Source of the DNA: a virus
Strand: one strand, 5' to 3'
Virus record (IMG/VR): IMGVR_UViG_3300009068_000221
Span: 1-22,469 of that record
DNA length: 22,469 bases
Shown here: positions 12,333 through 18,080 of the stretch, piece after piece
Layout of the letters: the number at the start of each line of letters is the position of its first letter
How positions within the stretch are numbered: the stretch's first letter is position 1
Program-made: the position numbers and the translations under genes
The notes under the pieces: generated by a model
What the model was told of the DNA's origin: nothing
The model's database searches: none
Seen by the model: the letters and a program-made list of their open reading frames with translations, nothing else

Positions 12333-12361
12333 ATTATACATCAAACATCAGTATAAGTCAA
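12333..12361 (-). promoter_or_regulatory. Sigma-70-like promoter inside the tRNA array
   Basis: -35 TTGACT (12361-12356), 17-bp spacer, -10 TATAAT (12338-12333). It drives the structured leader and tRNA-Glu. Confidence 0.78.
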
Positions 12362-12476
12362 CAAGTATTTTGCAATTTGCCAGTAATTTTTCAACTGACG
12401 ACCTCGGGGATCCGATCCCTCTGTCTTACACTCGGAGGACCAGTGTTGGCACTGGTCTTTGTGATCCCACTGTTCC
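12362..12476 (-). other. Untranslated stretch with a strong hairpin
   Basis: After the 26-aa gene the minus strand carries a 7-bp hairpin GACCAGT/ACTGGTC and a local GGGAT/ATCCC stem that looks faintly like a T-arm. It has no functional anticodon and no CCA end. It has no T-run, so it is not a clear terminator. Confidence 0.4.
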
Positions 12477-12557
12477 TCAGCGGTCTCCAAGTGGTGTTTG
12501 TTTTTTCATTTCATAGATGAATTCTACATCAGCTATGAATTTACGACAACAACTCAT
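12477..12557 (-). CDS. Very small protein, 26 aa
   Basis: The ATG at 12557 has GTAAGG 8 nt upstream, a good ribosome site. The product begins MSCCRKFIADVEFIYEMKKQ and ends TPLGDR, with two adjacent Cys and a helix. A 7-bp hairpin (GTAATAC/GTATTAC, 12580-12597) separates it from tRNA-Cys and may guide 3' processing. It is short, so confidence rests on the ribosome site and placement. Confidence 0.55.
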   Translation of the reverse strand: MSCCRKFIADVEFIYEMKKQTPLGDR

Positions 12558-12598
12558 TTTAATAACCTTACAATCTGTATGTAATACTAAAGTATTAC

Positions 12599-12672
12599 TG
12601 GAGTAGGTGACAGGAATCGAACCTGTTTCCATGGGTTTGCAATCCAGTGCCTGTCCAACTGGCTCCACCTAC
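12599..12672 (-). tRNA. tRNA-Cys(GCA)
   Basis: 74 nt, acceptor GTAGGTG/CACCTAC, loop TTGCAAA as in bacterial tRNA-Cys, CCA encoded. The anticodon stem has two non-pairs and is weak. Confidence 0.9.
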
Positions 12673-12680
12673 ATTATCTC

Positions 12681-12755
12681 TGGCACGGCATGCAGGAATC
12701 GAACCCACATTCGTAGGGTAGAAGCCTACTGTATTATCCATTATACTAATGCCGT
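12681..12755 (-). tRNA. tRNA-Arg(TCT)
   Basis: 75 nt, acceptor ACGGCAT/ATGCCGT, anticodon stem GTAGG/CCTAC, loop CTTCTAC, discriminator G, CCA encoded. Confidence 0.95.
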
Positions 12756-12756
12756 A

Positions 12757-12833
12757 TGGTGCGGATGAAGGGACTCGAACCCTCAGATTATGAATTTTAA
12801 GTCCATTGCCTATACCAATTCGGCTACATCCGC
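12757..12833 (-). tRNA. tRNA-Leu(TAA) with short variable region
   Basis: 77 nt, acceptor GCGGATG/CATCCGC, loop CTTAAAA, discriminator A. The 3-bp D-stem GCC/GGC with a large loop is Leu-like, but the variable region is only about 5 nt (AATCT). Confidence 0.92.
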
Positions 12834-12840
12834 AATATCT

Positions 12841-12918
12841 TGGTACCCAGAGTGAGATTCGAACTCACAGAATTTCTCCTTTTGAGAGAGACGACTTTTC
12901 CAATTTGTCCATCTGGGC
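12841..12918 (-). tRNA. tRNA-Leu(CAA) with short variable region
   Basis: 78 nt, acceptor GCCCAGA/TCTGGGT, anticodon stem TCTCT/GGAGA, loop CTCAAAA, discriminator A. D-stem GAC/GTC with a large loop; variable region about 6 nt. Confidence 0.9.
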
Positions 12919-12920
12919 AT

Positions 12921-12995
12921 TGGTGGGCTGACTGTGAATTGAACACAGACTCAATGAATTATGAGTTCACTGCTTTACCATTAAGCTACCAGCCC
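12921..12995 (-). tRNA. tRNA with CAT anticodon, elongator Met or Ile2
   Basis: 75 nt, acceptor GGGCTGG/TCAGCCC, loop CTCATAA, C11-G24, CCA encoded. One of this tRNA and the one at 11003 is probably the AUA-reading Ile tRNA. Confidence 0.92.
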
Positions 12996-13000
12996 AATAC

Positions 13001-13087
13001 TGGCAGAGAGTATGGGAGTCGAACCCACTCGCCCATTTCTGAACGTCGGATTAGCAATCCGATGCCTTACCATCCAGCCCACTCTCT
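13001..13087 (-). tRNA. tRNA-Ser(GCT)
   Basis: 87 nt class II, acceptor AGAGAGT/ACTCTCT, loop TTGCTAA, long variable arm capped by a GAAA loop, discriminator G, CCA encoded. Confidence 0.96.
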
Positions 13088-13093
13088 AAATTC

Positions 13094-13168
13094 TGGTGCG
13101 TCCTGAGAGAATCGAACTCCCACTCGTAGGTTCGTAGCCTACTGTAATATCCATTTTACTAAAGACGC
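13094..13168 (-). tRNA. tRNA-Arg(ACG)
   Basis: 75 nt, anticodon stem GTAGG/CCTAC, loop CTACGAA, CCA encoded. A34 would need conversion to inosine by host TadA. Confidence 0.95.
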
Positions 13169-13174
13169 AAAACT

Positions 13175-13249
13175 TGGTACCTCGTGACAGATTCGAACTG
13201 CCGACCTTCTCCGTGTAAAAGAGACATTCTACCACTGAAATAACGAGGC
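13175..13249 (-). tRNA. tRNA-Val(TAC)
   Basis: 75 nt, acceptor GCCTCGT/ACGAGGT, loop TTTACAC, CCA encoded. Confidence 0.94.
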
Positions 13250-13257
13250 ACATAATA

Positions 13258-13349
13258 TGGCGGAAGACAGAGGAGTCGAACCCCATCCCATTTCTGAGAA
13301 CCCAGTTTTCAAGGCTGGTCGCAGGACCAACCCCGCTGCATTATCTTCC
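13258..13349 (-). tRNA. tRNA-Ser(TGA)
   Basis: 92 nt class II, acceptor GGAAGAT/GTCTTCC, loop CTTGAAA, long variable arm with GAAA loop, discriminator G, CCA encoded. Confidence 0.95.
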
Positions 13350-13356
13350 ATATCTT

Positions 13357-13431
13357 TGGTTCCCAATAGTGAATTCGAATCACTGACCTATCGCTTATCA
13401 AGCGAGTGCTCTACCGCTGAGCTAATCGGGA
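13357..13431 (-). tRNA. tRNA-Ile(GAT)
   Basis: 75 nt, acceptor TCCCGAT/ATTGGGA, loop TTGATAA, CCA encoded. Confidence 0.95.
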
Positions 13432-13436
13432 ATATT

Positions 13437-13512
13437 TGGTACCAAGAGTTGGACTCGAACCAACCACACCTAGTGCTTCAAACTAGTGCTCTACCTGATG
13501 AGCTACCTTGGC
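13437..13512 (-). tRNA. tRNA-Phe(GAA)
   Basis: 76 nt, anticodon stem CTAGT/ACTAG, loop TTGAAGC, T-stem GTTGG/CCAAC, CCA encoded. Confidence 0.95.
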
Positions 13513-13520
13513 ATAATATT

Positions 13521-13595
13521 TGGGGTATCGTATGAGAATTGAACTCATGATGACGGAATCACAACCCGTAGTTTTACCACTAAACTAACGACACC
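13521..13595 (-). tRNA. tRNA-His(GTG)
   Basis: 75 nt including the extra G at position -1 opposite C73, the mark of bacterial tRNA-His. Loop TTGTGAT; CCA encoded. Confidence 0.96.
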
Positions 13596-13601
13596 ATAAA
13601 C

Positions 13602-13675
13602 TGGTAGGAGCACAGAGAATTGAACTCTGATTAATAGGTTAAAAGCCTACTACTTTACCATTAAGTTATACTCCC
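13602..13675 (-). tRNA. tRNA-Lys(TTT)
   Basis: 74 nt, acceptor GGGAGTA/TGCTCCT, anticodon stem GTAGG/CCTAT, loop CTTTTAA, CCA encoded. Confidence 0.95.
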
Positions 13676-13681
13676 ATATAG

Positions 13682-13741
13682 AAACACACTGACCAATCTG
13701 GGTAGTTGTGTCGTGCAATAGTCCTCGCAAACAATGTGTTT
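13682..13741 (-). ncRNA. Candidate small structured RNA between tRNAs
   Basis: The ends pair over 10 bp (13682-13691 with 13732-13741). The one imperfect pair is G-U only in the minus-strand RNA. It sits 6 nt from tRNA-Lys and 5 nt from tRNA-Gln and contains no reading frame. It may be a small stable RNA or a processing spacer. Confidence 0.5.
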
Positions 13742-13746
13742 TTATA

Positions 13747-13820
13747 TGGCAGAGGGTACTGGGATCGAACCAGTGATGACAGAGTCAAAGTCTGTAGTGT
13801 TACCGCTACACCAACCCCCA
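13747..13820 (-). tRNA. tRNA-Gln(TTG)
   Basis: 74 nt, anticodon stem ACAGA/TCTGT, loop CTTTGAC, discriminator G, CCA encoded. Bases 1 and 72 (T-T) do not pair; a weak 1-72 pair is a known tRNA-Gln identity feature. It is the first gene of the array and no clear promoter is visible before it. Confidence 0.93.
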
Positions 13821-13869
13821 ACAGAATCCTGAATTGTAAAAGAACAATGTTACTAGCACGATGGCTATA

Positions 13870-13907
13870 AAACAAAAAACCCTCTGGACTTTCATCTCAG
13901 AGGGTTT
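13870..13907 (-). terminator. Strong rho-independent terminator before the tRNA array
   Basis: A 10-bp stem (AAACCCTCTG/CAGAGGGTTT) with an 11-nt loop, followed on the minus strand by TTTGTTTT. It ends the short unit starting at 14054. Confidence 0.85.
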
Positions 13908-13928
13908 GGGTAAGTAGACTGGTGTCAG

Positions 13929-14054
13929 TTACTTCTTATCCAAACCCTCGTTATCCTCAATCGCATTATATCCAAATGATGTGCGTGAGCATGTCCAGCC
14001 ACTTAATAGCGGGAGATGTTTCTGCATCGATTTGGATATGTTTCTTAAGTTCAT
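13929..14054 (-). CDS. Possible leaderless small protein, 41 aa
   Basis: A closed frame of 41 codons beginning MNLRNISKSMQKHLPLLSGW and ending NEGLDKK. The ATG is exactly 6 nt after the -10 box, with no ribosome site. The same stretch contains a 10-bp inverted repeat (ATATCCAAAT/ATTTGGATAT), so it could instead be an untranslated RNA. It is the only content between its promoter and terminator. Confidence 0.45.
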   Translation of the reverse strand: MNLRNISKSMQKHLPLLSGWTCSRTSFGYNAIEDNEGLDKK

Positions 14055-14060
14055 GATTGA

Positions 14061-14089
14061 ATTCTACTACACCTTTGTTTATTTGTCAA
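14061..14089 (-). promoter_or_regulatory. Sigma-70-like promoter, leaderless type
   Basis: -35 TTGACA (14089-14084), 17-bp spacer, -10 TAGAAT (14066-14061). The expected +1 is the A of the ATG at 14054. Confidence 0.72.
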
Positions 14090-14093
14090 GCAC

Positions 14094-14138
14094 TATCTGA
14101 AATGACCTTACAACTTGCAGGGTTTTCTTTCAGACAGT
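14094..14138 (-). terminator. Possible hairpin after dCMP deaminase
   Basis: A TCTGAAA/TTTCAGA inverted repeat encloses a smaller ACC/GGT pairing. No T-run follows, so it may be an mRNA end-stabilising hairpin rather than a terminator. Confidence 0.35.
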
Positions 14139-14157
14139 AATCTATTTAGTCACTATT

Positions 14158-14610
14158 TTAGTTCACTATTGAATTAAAGTCAACTTTTTCAATATTTATT
14201 TTACATTTTTGCAAAAAAGATAAACCATCCTCGTCTCTGTAAGAGTGACGATAGTAAACTTTATCTATTCCTGCGCCATGAATTAACTTAGCACAATGAA
14301 TACAAGGAGCATGAGTGCAGAATAAACTGGAGCCATTGCCTGATTCACCATCACGAGCCAATTTGATAATTGCATTTGCTTCTGCGTGAATGACTTCTTT
14401 TCTTGTTACTAATTCTGAAAATTTTGTTTGAGGATTAACATATTCAAACTCACATTCATTAGTCCAACCAGATGGCATACCATTGTAGCCAATCGAGATG
14501 ATACGATTGTCTTTTACAACAACCGCACCGACCTGTAATCTAACTGCACTGGACAACTCTGCGAATCTCTCCGCAGTGTCCATGAATGCATCAATCCATT
14601 TTTGTTTCAT
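14158..14610 (-). CDS. cd: dCMP deaminase
   Basis: A 150-aa zinc-dependent deaminase. The catalytic HAEANA motif begins at His75 with Glu77 as proton shuttle, and the zinc Cys pair is in PCIHC at 102-106. The N-terminal VGAVVVKDNRIISIGYNGMP segment is typical of T4-like dCMP deaminases. It converts dCMP to dUMP for dTTP synthesis. The ATG overlaps the lipoprotein stop as ATGA, so it belongs to that operon. Confidence 0.93.
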   Translation of the reverse strand: MKQKWIDAFMDTAERFAELSSAVRLQVGAVVVKDNRIISIGYNGMPSGWTNECEFEYVNPQTKFSELVTRKEVIHAEANAIIKLARDGESGNGSSLFCTHAPCIHCAKLIHGAGIDKVYYRHSYRDEDGLSFLQKCKINIEKVDFNSIVN

Positions 14611-15251
14611 CGTAGTGTATATTGGTTAATAACTGCTCCAGGTTTCTTTAGTGCAGCTTCTCTTCGTTGTTTGTATTCTTCGTTCTCAACATCAAGTGGT
14701 GCTGCTGAGATAGATTTTACAGCTGGCACTTCTTCTTCCAACTCTTTGAATTTTTCGTCACGAGATCTGGCATTCACTGGCTGTGTCATACGACGAGCAT
14801 CTTCTGTTGCAATTTTGAATTGAACATATGCACGATACACATCACCTTCTTTGAACACAGCAATGTTCTCTCGTTTAAAGAATCCCATTGCTTGCTTAAC
14901 ACGAACCTTTGTGACACGATCAATTTCTCGTTCAACTGCAGCACCACCAGTTCCATTCTCAGTGGTTGATTCACGAGTAACAGAATCAATATCTGTTCTT
15001 AGTCGTGCAGCAAGTTGCGTCTTAGCACCAATGGTTGCTTTGTCGATGGCAAACTGCATATCTTTCGATACATCAGTCGCAGTGACTACGATAAACTTCG
15101 TATCCTCTGGATCTTTTGCAAGATACCACTGAGGGATGTTATCGAGTTTGTTGGCTGGAACCTCAACTGTTTTGTTGGGGTCTGGCTTAAGAGTTGAACA
15201 TCCAGATAGCAATACCATAGATGCCACTACACAAGTCATAATATATTTCAT
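14607..15251 (-). CDS. LPP20-family lipoprotein
   Basis: A 214-aa protein starting MKYIMTCVVASMVLLSGC: signal peptide and lipobox LLSGC with Cys18. The mature part contains IPQWYLAKDPEDTKFIVVTA, the start typical of LPP20/FlgP-like lipoproteins, then an Ala/Lys-rich helix and VYRAYVQFKIATEDARRM. In bacteria such proteins sit in the outer membrane. In a phage it may alter the host envelope, perhaps to block superinfection; that is inference. The ATG at 15251 has GGAG 8 nt upstream; the longer frame is not supported. Confidence 0.85.
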   Translation of the reverse strand: MKYIMTCVVASMVLLSGCSTLKPDPNKTVEVPANKLDNIPQWYLAKDPEDTKFIVVTATDVSKDMQFAIDKATIGAKTQLAARLRTDIDSVTRESTTENGTGGAAVEREIDRVTKVRVKQAMGFFKRENIAVFKEGDVYRAYVQFKIATEDARRMTQPVNARSRDEKFKELEEEVPAVKSISAAPLDVENEEYKQRREAALKKPGAVINQYTLR

Positions 15252-15252
15252 T

Positions 15253-15972
15253 TCAAGTTCTCCGTTTAATAACAAAATTGTGGTATACCACTCGCCTAGC
15301 ATTAATAGGCACTGACGAAATCTGTCGATAAATCTCATCTCTCGTCATACTGCTTCTAAAAGTAATCTTAACTTTGGAAAAGACTACCATCAGTGTATCT
15401 TTACTTTCGGGTGCATCATTAATAATGTCTGCATTCCACCAGATACCATTCGGTAATACTAACTTCCCATCGATAAGATTGCTCTTAATTCCATCATAGG
15501 GATACATAATATGCATCTTGTCTCCGTAAACACTGAACAAGTATACATACAATGGCTCTCTAGTAATAACATCAAACTTGTATTGTTGCCCATTGACTGC
15601 AAAGTTACTCGCATTCTCAATGTCACCTGCTAGTGGTCTACTTGGTTCAAGTTCAACCTTAACTTCAACAACACATGTATCTACAAATTTACTTTTCTTC
15701 GGTTTAATCTTTTCTGTTATGACTCTTTTCAGAGTACCAGCAGATTCAACCTCAGTCTTCTTAACATAATCACATTCAATACCTTCTGCATTTCTTTCTC
15801 TGCAAATATGTTGTTTCTTTACTTCAAACTCTTTCTCAGCATAGCGTTCGATAGCATCACTGACTGCATATGCTTTTGCTATATCACAGTCAGGTGCTTC
15901 GCCAGTTCCAAATGAAACATCTGCGTAACAATTGACACAAAAGACCAACCATAATATAGCAAACTTCTTCAC
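15253..15972 (-). CDS. Exported DUF4384-type protein
   Basis: A 239-aa protein with signal peptide MKKFAILWLVFCVNCYA, probably cut after Ala17. The N-terminal half is charged with four Cys. The C-terminal half contains PLYVYLFSVYGDKMHIMYPY followed by LPNGIWWNADIIND, the pattern of DUF4384 domains found in periplasmic and outer-membrane proteins. It starts with GTG at 15972, 2 nt after the upstream stop, and ends 1 nt before the LPP20 lipoprotein ATG. The two are therefore a translationally linked pair and likely act together at the envelope. Confidence 0.82.
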   Translation of the reverse strand: MKKFAILWLVFCVNCYADVSFGTGEAPDCDIAKAYAVSDAIERYAEKEFEVKKQHICRERNAEGIECDYVKKTEVESAGTLKRVITEKIKPKKSKFVDTCVVEVKVELEPSRPLAGDIENASNFAVNGQQYKFDVITREPLYVYLFSVYGDKMHIMYPYDGIKSNLIDGKLVLPNGIWWNADIINDAPESKDTLMVVFSKVKITFRSSMTRDEIYRQISSVPINARRVVYHNFVIKRRT

Positions 15973-15973
15973 T

Positions 15974-16687
15974 TTAGGCTTTCGAATCCTCGATAATCTT
16001 ATCTAATGCTGCAGCTGCATCCCAATACTCTTCAGTAAGCCCTCGCCATTTAGTAACTACCAAATCATCACCTTCCCAGCGACTCCATGTTTTACCATTC
16101 CAATCACAGTACTGAGGAAAATCCCATGCAACAGTAGTTACTTCATAACGACCAACATGAACAGGATTCACTGATGGATCAAACCATTCTGTTCGATCTA
16201 AATCACGCAGTTTATCTTCTAATTCTTCTTCTTCCCAACGATCCAATTCTTCAAGACCATTGGTATAATCTAAAATTTCTTCAGGTAATTCTTCTACTGA
16301 TGCACGATCTGATAAATCATAATCGTAGTATTCATCGAATCCATCTTCGAAACGACCAGCAAAACCCATTCCAGGTTCATGATACATTGCACGAACAGAC
16401 CAACCTTCTGTTTCTAAGTATTCATACAAAGCAATTGGAGGAGACCACGCTGAGTCAAAGTGTAAGACGATTGTATTATCATCTTCTCGTTCCCAATCAT
16501 GAATGTCAACATCCCACTTTGTACCCCAGTTATCAACTGACCAACCATAGTCCCACTCACCAGCAGGATTAGGTCTCAAATGATTTAATGGCTGACTATC
16601 TTCTTTAGATAGTTCTGCTTCGAAAGCATCAATCCTTGCTTTGTCATCGTGGTGCAAGGTTACGGTATTATAACACCAATTAGGCAT
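15974..16687 (-). CDS. YubB/Api92-like protein with ferredoxin-like domain
   Basis: A 237-aa protein beginning MPNWCYNTVTLHHDDKARID, the signature of the DUF1281/YubB 'Api92-like' family of phages and plasmids. Near residues 80-100 comes DSAWSPPIALYEYLETEGWS, also typical. An acidic insert (EELPEEILDYTNGLEELDRW, continuing acidic) lies in the middle. Function in the family is unknown. The ATG has GGAG 6 nt upstream and lies about 29 nt from the predicted transcription start. Confidence 0.9.
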   Translation of the reverse strand: MPNWCYNTVTLHHDDKARIDAFEAELSKEDSQPLNHLRPNPAGEWDYGWSVDNWGTKWDVDIHDWEREDDNTIVLHFDSAWSPPIALYEYLETEGWSVRAMYHEPGMGFAGRFEDGFDEYYDYDLSDRASVEELPEEILDYTNGLEELDRWEEEELEDKLRDLDRTEWFDPSVNPVHVGRYEVTTVAWDFPQYCDWNGKTWSRWEGDDLVVTKWRGLTEEYWDAAAALDKIIEDSKA

Positions 16688-16722
16688 AGTTCACTCCATT
16701 CATAATAAGTTTCGGTTAATCT

Positions 16723-16751
16723 ATTATACTACAAATACTCTTGCAAGTCAA
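16723..16751 (-). promoter_or_regulatory. Sigma-70-like promoter
   Basis: -35 TTGACT (16751-16746), 17-bp spacer, -10 TATAAT (16728-16723). It drives the YubB-like, DUF4384, LPP20 and dCMP deaminase operon. Confidence 0.8.
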
Positions 16752-16754
16752 TGC

Positions 16755-17186
16755 TTATTTCTTTGCAGGTTGTTCTTTCCATTGTGCAGTTGCAGGAATG
16801 ATCCCAGCATCGCTTACAAGTTTCCATGTAATCTTTGGATACATCTTCTGCAACTTCTGGTCTTTAACTGCAATAAGAATTGCAGCTTCAGTAGGATGGA
16901 TACCTTCCAACAAACCAATGAACAGAGATTCTCTCTTGATTGGCTTTAAGTCTTGACGCATGAACACATACATTTTCTTTGCTTCAAGAAATAAGTTTGT
17001 GTCACACATTCCAACTGGTTGGTCAGCAGGTTTGAAAGGTGGTTCTCCCTCTGGAAGAAGCATCTTGTGGGATGGTAAGAAGTTATGTGCAAACAATACC
17101 TTCAATAGAAATTCATCTTTATGCTTCTCAATTGTCTTTGGATCATCGTTGATCTCTTTAAGCATCTCAGTCAAATATTGTTTCAT
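16755..17186 (-). CDS. Conserved T4-like phage protein, 143 aa
   Basis: Starts MKQYLTEMLKEINDDPKTIE; the ATG at 17186 has GAGG 7 nt upstream and overlaps the RNase H stop as TAATG. The segment HNFLPSHKMLLPEGEPPFKP resembles a family next to or near RNase H in marine T4-like phages (the DUF6433-type pattern, from memory). It is helical with no catalytic motif. Function unknown. Confidence 0.85.
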   Translation of the reverse strand: MKQYLTEMLKEINDDPKTIEKHKDEFLLKVLFAHNFLPSHKMLLPEGEPPFKPADQPVGMCDTNLFLEAKKMYVFMRQDLKPIKRESLFIGLLEGIHPTEAAILIAVKDQKLQKMYPKITWKLVSDAGIIPATAQWKEQPAKK

Positions 17187-18079
17187 TAAAAATCCTCTAG
17201 TTCGTCTAATAATAAACGGCAACGATGCTCAATCAAATAGTTCATGATAGTCATCTTATCACCACTCGGATTACTACTTAGGTATGTGCCAATAACATCT
17301 GACTTAACTCCATCTGGAATAAATTGGAAGTCTACCAGAGTTGCATTGCGTTGCCAATTACGACGTTCTTCGTCATTCTTACAAGCAATGAATCCATTCT
17401 CAAAGAATTCTTGAAGTCGTTTGGCACTCATTGGTTTCTGTCTCTCGCCTTTCATGAATACATCGTCTTTGCTTAGGATGTTTGGAACTCCATCACCAGT
17501 ATCACCCTTAACGATATGTTCAATCTTATGCTCAATGATTTCTTTCTGAGTTGCAGTAATATACTTTTTCTGCATCGGAGACCATTGTTTCACATTAGGA
17601 TACAATTGTAGTTGTTTAAAGTCTTTATCAGAAGAAAGAATAAGAATCTTCTGTGGCTCTTCAACTAATCCTTGTTGAACCATTTGATTATCCTGAGCCC
17701 ACTCTGTCAATACAGCAATAATGTCGTCTGCTTCTGCACGATCCACGTGAATAACACGATATGGAAAGTATGTGGCAAGATCAGTGCGCATCTCTGACAA
17801 TGTATCAAAGATCAACTTCCAATCGAGATCTGACTTGTCACGATTAGTCTTACGCATACCTTTGTAGTATTCGAAGAATTCTTTGCGCCAGTACTTACGA
17901 CCATCGCAACAGATGACTAACTCTCCATAGTCTTTACCATATTTTTTCTTGTATGACTTGAGGGTAGACAAAGTCACATGACGAATAAGATTCTTCACTT
18001 CGGACTCTGTCCCCTTCAACTCACGCTGGAAAGTAAGGATAGCTGCAAGTGCCACCTGACTATAATCAACTAATATCAT
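17186..18079 (-). CDS. rnh: T4-type RNase H (5'-3' exonuclease, FEN family)
   Basis: A 297-aa FEN-1 family nuclease. Metal-binding residues occur in LVDYSQ (Asp5), VICCDGRKYWRKEF (Asp59), DRAEADDIIAVL (Glu116, Asp118, Asp119), LSSDKDF (Asp151, Asp153) and GDTGDGVPN at 192-200. VKQWSPMQKK follows as in T4 RNase H. The enzyme removes RNA primers and flaps from lagging-strand fragments. The start at 18079 follows the preceding stop by 1 nt; the longer frame would begin inside the upstream gene. It has a weak GGGAG site 9 nt upstream. Confidence 0.93.
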   Translation of the reverse strand: MILVDYSQVALAAILTFQRELKGTESEVKNLIRHVTLSTLKSYKKKYGKDYGELVICCDGRKYWRKEFFEYYKGMRKTNRDKSDLDWKLIFDTLSEMRTDLATYFPYRVIHVDRAEADDIIAVLTEWAQDNQMVQQGLVEEPQKILILSSDKDFKQLQLYPNVKQWSPMQKKYITATQKEIIEHKIEHIVKGDTGDGVPNILSKDDVFMKGERQKPMSAKRLQEFFENGFIACKNDEERRNWQRNATLVDFQFIPDGVKSDVIGTYLSSNPSGDKMTIMNYLIEHRCRLLLDELEDF

Positions 18080-18080
18080 A

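Noticed and set aside
12390-12475. A possible degenerate tRNA near the 26-aa gene
   Set aside because: The T-arm-like GGGAT/ATCCC is present, but there is no U33, no 7-nt anticodon loop, no matching acceptor and no CCA.
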